This document shows positions 44,581 through 55,374 of a stretch of DNA of 64,000 nt, piece by piece. The notes below the pieces were generated by a model. That model was not told the DNA's origin and ran no database searches. It was given only the letters and a program-made list of their open reading frames with translations. Position numbers and translations under genes: made by a program. The stretch's first letter is position 1; every line of letters begins with the position of its first letter. Source of the stretch: Oscillospiraceae bacterium (GTDB taxonomy: Bacteria > Bacillota > Clostridia > Oscillospirales > Ruminococcaceae); contig JAAWRH010000012.1 of NCBI GenBank assembly GCA_022800935.1, forward strand, positions 26,179 to 90,178. The letters are read 5' to 3'.

Positions 44581-44865
44581 ATGTACACTGACAAGACTTT
44601 GAAGTGCAAAGAGTGCGGCAATGAGTTCATCTTCTCTGCTGGCGAGCAGGAATTCTATGCTCAGAGAGGCTTCGTCAACGAGCCCCAGAGATGCAAGGCT
44701 TGCCGTGACGCCCGCAAGAACGCCAACGGTACTGCCCGTGAGATGTTCACTGCTGTCTGCGCCGAGTGCGGCAAGGAAGCAAGAGTTCCCTTTAAGCCCT
44801 CTGGCGACCGCCCTGTTTATTGCAGCGAGTGCTTTGCCAAGAGAAACGGCGCTACCAACGAGTAA
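44581..44865 (+). CDS. zinc-ribbon protein (zf-trcl type)
   Basis: A 94-residue protein with two treble-clef/zinc-ribbon halves. The first is CKECGNEF with CKACRDARK; the second is CAECGKEARVPFKP with CSECFAKR. This tandem CxxC arrangement is common in Clostridia as a small, often highly expressed protein of unknown role. GCGAGGT precedes the ATG, and a strong terminator follows. Confidence 0.88.
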   Translation: MYTDKTLKCKECGNEFIFSAGEQEFYAQRGFVNEPQRCKACRDARKNANGTAREMFTAVCAECGKEARVPFKPSGDRPVYCSECFAKRNGATNE

Positions 44866-44876
44866 TTTGCATGAGG

Positions 44877-44908
44877 AACGCCCTGGACAAAGGTCCAGGG
44901 CGTTTTTT
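44877..44908 (+). terminator. intrinsic terminator of the zinc-ribbon gene
   Basis: AACGCCCTGGAC pairs perfectly with GTCCAGGGCGTT around AAAG, followed by a T-run. Confidence 0.93.
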
Positions 44909-45155
44909 GCTTTATATGAATATTGTTGCCTTTTTTAATGACATCCATGAAGTGTCATTGCTTCAGTATTTATAATTTTCAACATTGTATTTTCTGTTTT
45001 GTGGTATAACGGTGGAAAACCCACGTTAAAATTCATCGTTTTTACGGATTGCATCACGTGGAAAAATGTGTTTAAATACTTATAGCTATCGCCTGAAACA
45101 GGGTTCGCAAAAATTGCGGCAAGATGCCGGAAAAAGGTTTTTTGAAAAGGAGTAA

Positions 45156-48149
<2,994 letters not shown>

Positions 48150-48187
48150 AAACCCTAAAGAAGAACGCAATGAAAAAGGTCTGATAT

Positions 48188-48245
48188 CCAGGGGGCTGAG
48201 CGGCAGAGCTGCTTCCTTAAAAGGCCCCCTGGTTGGGCGTTTTAT
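48188..48245 (+). terminator. probable terminator after lacZ
   Basis: CCAGGGGGCT and AGGCCCCCTGG flank a 25-nt loop, followed by GGTTGGGCGTTTTA; the T-run is weak. Confidence 0.5.
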
Positions 48246-48299
48246 CAATGGCTTTGTGGCGCTTTATCTGCATTGGTTTTATGAAAGCCAAAAAAACAG

Positions 48300-48328
48300 T
48301 TGACAAACTTCGCGCCAGTTGCTATAAT
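48300..48328 (+). promoter_or_regulatory. consensus promoter of tRNA-Lys
   Basis: TTGACA and TATAAT, both perfect, are spaced 17 bp, 24 bp before the tRNA. Confidence 0.92.
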
Positions 48329-48351
48329 AACGTTTAGTGTTCCGGTGATAA

Positions 48352-48424
48352 GGGCCATTAGCTCAGTTGGCAGAGCACTTGACTTTTAATCAAGGCGTCC
48401 GGAGTTCGAATCTCCGATGGCTCA
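48352..48424 (+). tRNA. tRNA-Lys (anticodon UUU)
   Basis: A 73-nt cloverleaf. The acceptor GGGCCAT pairs with ATGGCTC (one G-U). The D arm is GCTC/GAGC. The anticodon stem CTTGA/TCAAG encloses CTTTTAA, giving UUU. The T arm is CGGAG-TTCGAAT-CTCCG. CCA is not encoded. Confidence 0.98.
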
Positions 48425-48434
48425 TATAAATCCG

Positions 48435-48475
48435 AAAAGGGAAACGATTCCGGTTGGAAGCGTTTCCCTTTTTCC
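48435..48475 (+). terminator. intrinsic terminator of tRNA-Lys
   Basis: AAAAGGGAAACG pairs perfectly with CGTTTCCCTTTT around a 14-nt loop. Confidence 0.88.
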
Positions 48476-48493
48476 TTGGGAGAAGGTGGAAGA

Positions 48494-48931
48494 ATGGAGG
48501 AGCTGCTTGCCTGTGCCCTGCTGCACCAATGCGGCCTGGCGGCAAGGGAGGAATATGTTCAGAAGCTGGACAGTCTTTTTTTGCAGGATGAAACTGATGA
48601 ACTTTTCCTGGAATTGGAATTTTGTACTGGGGATTGGAATAAAACCCTCTCCCAACTAAATGACTGCTGGAACAGAGCGTTATGCGTGGAGCGGTTCGGA
48701 AAAGCATTAATGAGTGGACTGAAAAGGGTTTATGACCGTAAAGAGACAGATTTGCAGAATTTCGCCCAAAAGACTTATGCTCTTTGGAATATGCTGCCCT
48801 GGCGGGTTGGCTCGGTGGAACCTTTCCAGATACTTTCCTATGCGGATGATCCCTTATCCTGGGGGGGCGAGGCGCAGTCGAGAGAGCTGTACCGGTCGGC
48901 TTTTGACTTTTACGGCGGCAGCGAGGGATAG
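48494..48931 (+). CDS. hypothetical protein
   Basis: A 145-residue, largely helical, soluble protein with no recognised family. It has clustered Leu/Glu near the N-terminus (EELLACALLHQC), a repeated Trp/Cys pattern mid-protein (DCWNRALCVE), and an aromatic C-terminus ending FDFYGGSEG. AAGGTGG lies a few bases before the ATG; a TTG at 48476 in the same frame overlaps the tRNA terminator and is less likely. It is the only gene between the tRNA and the CpXC protein. Confidence 0.65.
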   Translation: MEELLACALLHQCGLAAREEYVQKLDSLFLQDETDELFLELEFCTGDWNKTLSQLNDCWNRALCVERFGKALMSGLKRVYDRKETDLQNFAQKTYALWNMLPWRVGSVEPFQILSYADDPLSWGGEAQSRELYRSAFDFYGGSEG

Positions 48932-48968
48932 TTTTTGTCAGCTACCTAAAAAATTCACAGGATATCTC

Positions 48969-48998
48969 TTGTGAAAAGCTGTATATGTATGGTATACT
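48969..48998 (+). promoter_or_regulatory. probable promoter of the CpXC gene
   Basis: TTGTGA at 48969-48974 and TATACT at 48993-48998 are spaced 18 bp. Confidence 0.6.
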
Positions 48999-49073
48999 AG
49001 GAGTACGATTGAACAGCTCCAAAAACGGCGGACAAGCTTCCCCGTTTTGGAATAAAGAGGAGGTTCCCCAAAC

Positions 49074-49748
49074 ATGGCAAAACAAATTGTCAAGGAAATC
49101 GAATGTCCCAGCTGCAAGGAGAAAGCCGAGCTGAAGATGTGGGACGCCATCAACGCCAGCCTGAATTCCGGTTTAAAGGAACAGGTGAAGACAGGCAAAA
49201 TTTTTGAGTGGAAATGCCCCCACTGCGGAAAAACCGCCCGGATTATGTATCCAATCCTGTATATTGATATGCTCAACTATTTTATGGTGTGGTTCGGCGC
49301 CGAGGGCAAGTGCGACCCGGAGCTCTATCAGTCCATGGACCTGGAAAACTACCAATTCCGCAACGCCCGCACCGTCAACGAACTGATGGAGAAAATCGCC
49401 ATCCTTGAAAACGGACTGGACGACCATGTGCTGGAAATCCAGAAGTTCTCCATCGTCCAGGCCATCTATCGCCAGACAGAGGGCGGAAAGAAGGGCCCGG
49501 TCCCCGGACTGATGCTGTTCCGCCAGATGCAGGATGAGGACAATATCCTGTTTACGGTATTCTTTCAGAACGCCCCCGCTCAGATGATGCGCTCGTCCAT
49601 GAACTCCTACCGCCAGATTGAAAAGGACGTCTCCGCCAATCCGTCCCTGCAAAAGGGGCTGGAGGACAGCAAGGACAAGTTCCAGACCGTGGACTTCCAG
49701 TGGGCGAAAAACGCGGTGCAGATTTTGGGAGCCCAGAAGCAGGGGTAA
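49074..49748 (+). CDS. CpXC-domain protein
   Basis: A 224-residue protein with the N-terminal CpXC zinc-ribbon-like domain (CPSC near residue 11 and CPHC near residue 44) and an all-helical C-terminal region. The MWDAINAS and WKCPHCG segments are typical. Members are widespread in Firmicutes, and their role is unknown. AGAGGAGG precedes the ATG. It is transcribed from its own promoter. Confidence 0.85.
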   Translation: MAKQIVKEIECPSCKEKAELKMWDAINASLNSGLKEQVKTGKIFEWKCPHCGKTARIMYPILYIDMLNYFMVWFGAEGKCDPELYQSMDLENYQFRNARTVNELMEKIAILENGLDDHVLEIQKFSIVQAIYRQTEGGKKGPVPGLMLFRQMQDEDNILFTVFFQNAPAQMMRSSMNSYRQIEKDVSANPSLQKGLEDSKDKFQTVDFQWAKNAVQILGAQKQG

Positions 49749-49895
49749 CTGGTCACTTGTAAGGAAAGCTGCGATTTTTTGGGGGCCTGTGATGAAATAA
49801 TATGATTTCAGAGGGTCCCCCTGGTTTTATCTTGTGAAGGACGCCGCTATGGGGATTCCATCAGCGGCGTTTTGGTTTCGGGGAGGCCGGTTGAG

Positions 49896-51941
49896 ATGGC
49901 GTCTGCAATGGATACGCCGGTTCAGTATCTAAAGGGAGTGGGTCCGCGCAGGGCGGAGCTTTACCATAAGCTGGGGATTGATACCGTCCGCCAGCTTTTG
50001 TGGCATTTCCCCCGCTCCTATGTCAACTTTGGGGACTGCGCGGAGATTGCCTCCACCGAGGGGGACCAGTTCTGCTCCATCCGGGCGGCGGTGGTCCGCA
50101 AGTCCGGGGAGCAGCGCATCCGCAAGGGGCTTTCTATCTTCAAGGTGTTGGTTGCCGACGATACCGGGGAGCTGACACTGGTATTCTACAATACCAAATA
50201 CACGGCTGAGGCGCTTTCCATCGGAGAAGAATACTACTTTTACGGCCGCATTGGGGGCAGCGGACTGCGGAGGGAGATGAACACCCCCCAGGTGTTCACC
50301 CTGGCAGAGGCGGAGCGGGGGGCCTTGTCCCCGGTGTATCCCCTGACGGCGGGGCTCACCTCCCGGATTGTGGCCGCCAACATTGCCCAGGCATTGGAAC
50401 TGACGGCTGGGGAGCTGACCGACTTCCTCCCTGGGGAGATACGGCTGGAGTATCAGCTCTGTGAGCTGGAGTTCGCCCTCTGCCAGATACACCGCCCCAA
50501 GGACGCGGCCTCGGCGGAGATTGCCAAGCGAAGGCTTATCTTTGACGAGTTCCTCATTCTGGCCCTGGCCCTCTCCAGCATCCGGGGAAAGCGGTCGGTG
50601 GAGGCCGGGTACCGGATGGAGGAGACGGATTTCTCCCCCTTTTTTGATTCCCTGCCATTTACCCCCACCGGCGCACAGAGGCGGGCCATCGGCCAGAGCT
50701 GCCAAGATATGCGCCGGGATGCGCCCATGAACCGGCTGGTGCAGGGGGACGTGGGCTCCGGGAAAACCCTGGTGGCGGCGGCCTGCTGCTGGTATGTGTG
50801 GAAAAACGGCTTTCAGTCCGCCATGATGGCCCCCACCGAGATTCTTGCCATGCAGCATCTGGACACCCTGCAAAAGCTGCTCTCCCCCTTTGGGATGCGG
50901 GTGGAGGTGCTCACTGCCTCTCTGCCCGCCGCGGCCAAGCGGAAGGTGCGGGAGCGGCTTGCCTCTGGGGAGATCGATTTGCTGGTGGGCACCCACGCCA
51001 TCCTGTCCAACGGGGTGGAATTTCGGAACCTCGCCCTGGTGGTGACTGACGAGCAGCACCGCTTCGGGGTGGCCCAGCGGGTTTCCCTGGCCCAGAAGGG
51101 GAACCAGCCCCATGTGCTGGTCATGTCCGCCACGCCCATCCCCAGGACCCTGGCGCTGATGGTCTATGGGGACCTGGACCTTTCGGTCATCGACGAGCTG
51201 CCGCCGGGGAGGCAGCCGGTACTCACCTACCGGGTGGGCTCTGACAAGCGGGAACGGGCTTATGCCTTTGTCCGCAAGCATCTGGACATGGGCTTACAGG
51301 GATATGTGGTCTGCCCCCTGATAGAACAGGGCGAGGTGGACATGGGATTAAAGCCCGCTGCCCAGTATGCGGAGGAGCTTGCCGCGGGCCCCTTCTCCGG
51401 GTACCGGGTGGGGCTGCTCCACGGGAGGATGAAGCAGGCGGAAAAGGACCGTATCATGGCGGAATTTAAAGAGGGGACATTGCAGCTTCTGGTTTCAACG
51501 ACAGTGATCGAGGTGGGAGTTGACGTGCCCAACGCAGTAATCATGATGATTGAGAATGCGGAGCGGTTCGGCATGAGCCAGCTCCACCAGCTCCGTGGCC
51601 GGGTGGGGAGAGGGACCCAGCAGTCCTACTGCATCCTGCTCTCCGACGCGAAGAACCCGGAGGCCAGGCAGCGGCTGGGGATGATGTGTAAGACCGGCAA
51701 CGGCTTTGAGATAGCCGAGTTTGATCTGAAGCTGAGGGGACCGGGGGATTTTCTGGGCTACCGGCAGCACGGCCTGCCCCAGCTGGCCATTGCGGACATG
51801 GCGAAGGATGTGGGGCTCTTGGAAAGCGCCCAGAGGGCGGCCAGAGAGATTCTGGAGAGACAGCCGGATATGAGCGGGTATCCGCTGCTGAGGGAGCAGG
51901 TCCAGCGGATTGTGAAAAACGTAGGGGAACAGATCAACTAA
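49896..51941 (+). CDS. recG: ATP-dependent DNA helicase RecG
   Basis: A branch-migration helicase that regresses stalled forks, 681 residues. The N-terminal wedge/OB domain has VQYLKGVGPRRA near residue 7. The helicase core has Walker A GDVGSGKT near residue 286, the DEQH box in TDEQHRFG near residue 385 and motif VI QLRGRVGRG near residue 570. The TRG region follows motif VI. GGGGAGG lies nine bases before the ATG at 49896. A bidirectional hairpin follows the stop. Confidence 0.97.
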   Translation: MASAMDTPVQYLKGVGPRRAELYHKLGIDTVRQLLWHFPRSYVNFGDCAEIASTEGDQFCSIRAAVVRKSGEQRIRKGLSIFKVLVADDTGELTLVFYNTKYTAEALSIGEEYYFYGRIGGSGLRREMNTPQVFTLAEAERGALSPVYPLTAGLTSRIVAANIAQALELTAGELTDFLPGEIRLEYQLCELEFALCQIHRPKDAASAEIAKRRLIFDEFLILALALSSIRGKRSVEAGYRMEETDFSPFFDSLPFTPTGAQRRAIGQSCQDMRRDAPMNRLVQGDVGSGKTLVAAACCWYVWKNGFQSAMMAPTEILAMQHLDTLQKLLSPFGMRVEVLTASLPAAAKRKVRERLASGEIDLLVGTHAILSNGVEFRNLALVVTDEQHRFGVAQRVSLAQKGNQPHVLVMSATPIPRTLALMVYGDLDLSVIDELPPGRQPVLTYRVGSDKRERAYAFVRKHLDMGLQGYVVCPLIEQGEVDMGLKPAAQYAEELAAGPFSGYRVGLLHGRMKQAEKDRIMAEFKEGTLQLLVSTTVIEVGVDVPNAVIMMIENAERFGMSQLHQLRGRVGRGTQQSYCILLSDAKNPEARQRLGMMCKTGNGFEIAEFDLKLRGPGDFLGYRQHGLPQLAIADMAKDVGLLESAQRAAREILERQPDMSGYPLLREQVQRIVKNVGEQIN

Positions 51942-51980
51942 AAACCGGCGGCGGGGCTTGTATGGCTCCGCCGCCGGTTT
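51940..51980 (-). terminator. terminator between recG and the MerR-like gene
   Basis: AAACCGGCGGCGG pairs perfectly with CCGCCGCCGGTTT around a 13-nt loop. The T-run lies on the minus-strand side, so it mainly serves the MerR-like/GPP34 operon; it may also stop recG transcripts. Confidence 0.85.
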
Positions 51981-51984
51981 CCGG

Positions 51985-52239
51985 CTATTTCAGCAGTTCC
52001 TTGATTTCCGGGACGGTTCTTCCCTGGCCGCGCAGCTCCCGAATGTGCTGAATCCGGGCGATGCTCTTCTCCCGCCGGTAGCGGCGGGTCAGGTTTTCCC
52101 CGGCCTGCTCAAAGGGGAGCATTCCCTCCTCGGTGTAGAATTTCAGCGTGCTGTACCGCGCGCCGGTCAGACGGACCAGCTCCCCGATGGTCACATATTC
52201 GGCGACTTCAATGACCTCCATGCTTCTTTGTCTGGACAT
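51985..52239 (-). CDS. MerR-type helix-turn-helix protein
   Basis: An 84-residue protein that is little more than a MerR DNA-binding head: YVTIGELVRLTGARYSTLKFYTEEGMLP, then an RRYR wing and a short helical tail. It lacks a separate ligand-binding domain. AAGGAG lies eight bases before the ATG at 52239. It follows the GPP34 gene by 11 bp, and they share one promoter, so it may control that operon. Confidence 0.85.
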   Translation of the reverse strand: MSRQRSMEVIEVAEYVTIGELVRLTGARYSTLKFYTEEGMLPFEQAGENLTRRYRREKSIARIQHIRELRGQGRTVPEIKELLK

Positions 52240-52250
52240 GGCTGCTCTCC

Positions 52251-52907
52251 TTAAACGGAAGCGGCGGAGGAGGCTGAGGCGGCGATTAAACACTCAATAT
52301 AGGACACCATATCCTTTACCAGCTTTCCTTCCGGAGAATCGATAAGTTCACGAAGTTTTTTCTTTATCTCCTTCTGCTCGAACTGAGAGAAATAGGGCTT
52401 CAGGCACTTTCCCTTTTCCAGCAGGATGACAAGGGTCGCCGCCTCCTCGGTGATTTCCCCGTCCTCCAGCAGCTCTGCCCGGAGCATTTCCACCACGGAG
52501 CGGACCGCCTCCTGGGTGGGGATAAAGCTTTTTTTGCTTCCCAGCAGACCGGTGCGCCCCTCCTTGGCCAGTCCCAACTGCATCAGAGAGATGCCCACCG
52601 ATTCCATCAGCTGGTCACTGTGCTTGTGGGTAAGACAATAATTGTAGGCTTCGATTACCCTTTCCAGTCTGACCGGCGCCTTTTGGGCGATTACGTTGTA
52701 AAGTGGCTTCAGATACTGCCGGTTCGCCGGAAGCTCCCCGGTGATGTCCAGCTTTTTCCCGTCGATGGAGATACATTTTTCCAGCCGCAGCTCCAATATG
52801 CCGGCGGTTACAAAGCACACGGCCTTTTCGGTGCTGAGGGCAGGAAATTTACCCTTTTCATTGACTGCGCAGATGGTGTACTCCTGAATAATGGATAGGT
52901 CTTTCAT
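52251..52907 (-). CDS. GPP34-family (Golgi phosphoprotein 3-like) protein
   Basis: A 218-residue helical protein resembling the GPP34 superfamily. The N-terminal SIIQEYTICAVNEKG element is followed by a helical segment with ILELRLEKCISIDGKKLDI. Eukaryotic members bind PI4P at membranes; the bacterial role is unclear, with suggestions of membrane association or phage defence. It heads an operon with a MerR-like gene. Its promoter region carries four tandem heptamers. Confidence 0.75.
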   Translation of the reverse strand: MKDLSIIQEYTICAVNEKGKFPALSTEKAVCFVTAGILELRLEKCISIDGKKLDITGELPANRQYLKPLYNVIAQKAPVRLERVIEAYNYCLTHKHSDQLMESVGISLMQLGLAKEGRTGLLGSKKSFIPTQEAVRSVVEMLRAELLEDGEITEEAATLVILLEKGKCLKPYFSQFEQKEIKKKLRELIDSPEGKLVKDMVSYIECLIAASASSAASV

Positions 52908-52946
52908 GTTGTTTCCTCCCGGTTGTTGTTTTTAGAGAATTGCAGT

Positions 52947-52974
52947 ACTTATTACTTATCACTTACTACTTACG
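52947..52974 (-). repeat. four tandem heptamers at the GPP34 transcription start
   Basis: ACTTATT, ACTTATC, ACTTACT and ACTTACG stand in perfect head-to-tail register. They lie just downstream of the predicted minus-strand -10, at about +1 to +30 of the transcript. Confidence 0.75.
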
Positions 52975-52979
52975 ATTTA

Positions 52980-53007
52980 ATTATATCACAACACGATGGA
53001 TTGTCAA
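52980..53007 (-). promoter_or_regulatory. promoter of the GPP34/MerR-like operon
   Basis: On the minus strand, TTGACA (53007-53002) and TATAAT (52985-52980) are perfect and spaced 16 bp. Confidence 0.8.
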
Positions 53008-53040
53008 TAGGGGAAAGGCTACTTTTTTATGTTTGTGTGT

Positions 53041-53077
53041 AATACGTATTGACACAGCACGTATTAATCGATATAAT
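53041..53077 (+). promoter_or_regulatory. hicAB promoter with palindromic operator candidate
   Basis: TTGACA at 53049-53054 and TATAAT at 53072-53077 are perfect and spaced 17 bp. AATACGTATT (53041-53050) is a palindrome overlapping the -35, and CACGTATTAAT recurs in the spacer. HicB proteins of this type commonly bind such a site. Confidence 0.75.
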
Positions 53078-53101
53078 GATTATAATGAGGAGGGTGCAGT
53101 T

Positions 53102-53290
53102 ATGCCGTTAAAACCAAGGGAGATGGAAAAAATAATATTAGAGGATGGTTGGGTTTTTCTCAATCAGGAGGGGTCCCACCGGCATTATGTTCACCCAATT
53201 AAACCGGGAAAGGTGACAATACCCTTTCACCCTGGCGATTTGAACAAAAAAGTGGAAAGCTCCATCAAAAAACAAGCGGGGCTAAAGTAA
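53102..53290 (+). CDS. hicA: HicA toxin
   Basis: A 62-residue mRNA interferase of the HicA family, with a double-stranded RNA-binding-like fold. The catalytic His is in GSHRHYVHP near residue 25, followed by VTIPFHPGDLN. The compact length is normal. GGAGGGTGC precedes the ATG at 53102; the upstream open frame is intergenic. It is followed by hicB, and the two form a type II toxin-antitoxin pair. Confidence 0.94.
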   Translation: MPLKPREMEKIILEDGWVFLNQEGSHRHYVHPIKPGKVTIPFHPGDLNKKVESSIKKQAGLK

Positions 53291-53316
53291 CCCTGAACCT
53301 TGGAGGTGTTATATCT

Positions 53317-53745
53317 ATGCTGTCGATGTATCCTGCTGTCTTTTTTCGCGAGGACAACGGCTATTCCGTTGTATTTCCCGATCTGAACTGGCTGGCGACC
53401 CAGGGGAATACCTTTGAGGAGGCCATGGAAATGGCCATTGACTGTCTGGCGGGATATCTGTATACTTGCCAAATGGACAAAAGTGAGATTCCGGGGCCGT
53501 CAATGCTGTCAGGCATTGACCCGGCAGCTGTCGCCAAAGAACTTGACCCCGATTCTCCGGCAGGCGAGGCGATTGTCAACATGGTTGCAGTAGATGTTGC
53601 CGCATATGCGAAAGCCCATTTTGAAAAATCGGTTAAAAAAACCCTTACCATTCCGGCGTGGCTCAATGCGGCAGCCTTGGAACGAAATATCAATTTTTCC
53701 CAGGTGCTTCAGGATGCGTTGATGAACCAACTCCACCTAGGATAA
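53317..53745 (+). CDS. hicB: HicB antitoxin
   Basis: The 142-residue partner of HicA. The N-terminal partial RNase H-like fold (YPAVFFREDNGYSVVFPDLN) neutralises the toxin. The C-terminal region (IPAWLNAAALERNINFSQVLQDAL) is a ribbon-helix-helix or HTH DNA-binding segment for autorepression. GGAGG precedes the ATG. It lies 26 bp after hicA and is co-transcribed from the promoter with the palindromic element. Confidence 0.94.
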   Translation: MLSMYPAVFFREDNGYSVVFPDLNWLATQGNTFEEAMEMAIDCLAGYLYTCQMDKSEIPGPSMLSGIDPAAVAKELDPDSPAGEAIVNMVAVDVAAYAKAHFEKSVKKTLTIPAWLNAAALERNINFSQVLQDALMNQLHLG

Positions 53746-53781
53746 TATCTTTATGAGAAGGCAAATTTTTCAAATCAACAC

Positions 53782-53810
53782 TTGACAACCCCCGTTTTAT
53801 CTGCTATACT
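53782..53810 (+). promoter_or_regulatory. promoter of the infC-rpmI-rplT operon
   Basis: TTGACA at 53782-53787 and TATACT at 53805-53810 are spaced 17 bp. Confidence 0.85.
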
Positions 53811-53821
53811 TTATTGGAAAA

Positions 53822-53959
53822 CAAAGCAGAACGCTTTCAGGTTCTCACCTGCCTCCCTTGACTGCGGACGGCATGGTCAATACGGGATGTTCCCTCTGCT
53901 CCGGCAGGGGTTGGGATAACGGTATTGGACGCAGCCTGAAGGGGATTGCGTCCCTTTTT
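53822..53959 (+). ncRNA. L20 leader with intrinsic attenuator
   Basis: The 5' leader of the IF3-L35-L20 operon in Firmicutes mimics the L20 site on 23S rRNA. L20 binding lets a terminator form. Here a structured leader is followed by GGACGCA (53927-53933), paired with TGCGTCC (53947-53953), and then a T-run, about 90 bp before infC. Position and layout match the known leader; I did not score its conserved bases against the family model. Confidence 0.8.
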
Positions 53960-54050
53960 ATGTCCTGAAAAAGCGGCGCGTTTGGTTTTCAAGCTCCAGG
54001 ACACCAAAAACATCACACGCATAACGCTAACACAATGGAGGTGCTTTCCC

Positions 54051-54569
54051 ATCAGTAATAAGGAACTACAGATCAATGAGGAAATCAGGGACAAGGAAGT
54101 ACGGGTCGTTGGCGACGATGGAACCCAGCTCGGCATTATGAGCTCCAAGGACGCCATGAAAATCGCGCTGGAGCGCAACCTGGATTTGGTCAAGATTGCC
54201 CCCCAGGCTGTTCCGCCGGTGTGCAGAATCATGGATTACGGTAAGTTCCGTTTTGAAAAAGCCAAACGAGAAAAGGAAGCCAGAAAGAATCAGAAGGTCA
54301 TTGATACCAAAGAGGTACGCCTGTCACTGAATATCGACGTGCATGACTTTGATACCAAGGTCAACAATGCCATTAAATTTCTCAAGGGCGGCGATAAGGT
54401 TAAGGTGTCCGTAAGGTTCAGAGGCCGTGAGATGGCGCACCCGGAACTGGGCCAGACACTGATTTTCCGTTTTGTAGACGCCTGCTCGGAATTCGGGACA
54501 ATGGACAAAGCGCCAAAAATGGAAGGACGCAGCATGGCTGTTATCCTTTCAGCTAAAGCCGTAAAGTAG
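54051..54569 (+). CDS. infC: translation initiation factor IF-3 (AUC start)
   Basis: Binds the 30S subunit, checks start-codon pairing and prevents premature 50S joining. It is a 172-residue protein with the N-domain ISNKELQINEEIRDKEVRVV and the linker KREKEARKNQK, then the C-domain with RFRGREMAHPELG. No ATG, GTG or TTG fits. GGAGGTG lies nine bases before an AUC at 54051, which gives the family N-terminus. A rare AUU/AUC start is the known autoregulatory feature of infC. The longer open frame runs into the attenuator and is not credible. Confidence 0.96.
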   Translation: MSNKELQINEEIRDKEVRVVGDDGTQLGIMSSKDAMKIALERNLDLVKIAPQAVPPVCRIMDYGKFRFEKAKREKEARKNQKVIDTKEVRLSLNIDVHDFDTKVNNAIKFLKGGDKVKVSVRFRGREMAHPELGQTLIFRFVDACSEFGTMDKAPKMEGRSMAVILSAKAVK

Positions 54570-54587
54570 ACAAGGAGGAAATCCCAA

Positions 54588-54785
54588 ATGCCAAAGATTA
54601 AAACCCACAGCGGCGCGAAAAAGCGCTTTAACCTGACCAAAACCGGAAAAGTGAAACGCGCCCACGCGTACAAAAGCCATATCCTGAACAAGAAATCCAC
54701 CAAGCGCAAGAGACTTCTCCGCAAAGGCGCCTTTGCCGATAAGACCAACGCACCGACCATCAAGGTGCTCATCCCTTACAAATAA
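54588..54785 (+). CDS. rpmI: 50S ribosomal protein L35
   Basis: A 65-residue basic ribosomal protein of the large subunit. The [24 protein letters not shown] start and [13 protein letters not shown] are diagnostic. AAGGAGG lies upstream. It is 18 bp after infC and belongs to the L20-leader operon. Confidence 0.98.
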   Translation: MPKIKTHSGAKKRFNLTKTGKVKRAHAYKSHILNKKSTKRKRLLRKGAFADKTNAPTIKVLIPYK

Positions 54786-54850
54786 TCACCGCCGCCTGGC
54801 AGTGAGACAGATTAACGACGAATCCCGAACTATATGGAGGTATAAGATAG

Positions 54851-55204
54851 ATGGCTCGTGTAAAAGGGGCAATGATGACCCGCAAAAGAAGGAAAAAGGT
54901 TCTGAAACTGGCAAAGGGCTACTACGGCGCAAAGAGCAAGCTGTTCCGTGTCGCCAAGGAAGCGGTTATGAAGTCCGGCCAGTACGCCTATATCGGACGC
55001 AAACAGAAGAAGAGAAATTTCAGAAGCCTGTGGATTACCCGTATTTCCGCCGCCTGCAAAATGAACGGCATGAATTACTCCACCTTTATGAACGGCCTGA
55101 AGAAAGCCGGCATTACGCTCAACAGAAAAATGCTGTCTGAGATCGCCATTCACGATGCCGCCGCCTTCACCGCACTGACCGAGAAGGCTAAGGCTGCCCT
55201 GTAA
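54851..55204 (+). CDS. rplT: 50S ribosomal protein L20
   Basis: A 117-residue large-subunit protein that nucleates early 50S assembly and represses its own operon through the leader RNA. The [20 protein letters not shown] start and the C-terminal globular half with [10 protein letters not shown] are typical. GGAGG precedes the ATG. It ends the infC-rpmI-rplT operon. Confidence 0.98.
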   Translation: MARVKGAMMTRKRRKKVLKLAKGYYGAKSKLFRVAKEAVMKSGQYAYIGRKQKKRNFRSLWITRISAACKMNGMNYSTFMNGLKKAGITLNRKMLSEIAIHDAAAFTALTEKAKAAL

Positions 55205-55374
55205 ACCGGGCGGCTGCGTGATGTTCCTTTCGGGGGCTGCCGCCGAATGATTTCCCATCATTTCGCGGCGGTCCCTTGTTTTTGTATGTATATGGCTTCT
55301 TTTTTCTGAAAGAAAAAAATCAAAAGAACAAATTATCATCGAAGAATCGTATGATACGCAGGGAGGGGCAGCTT

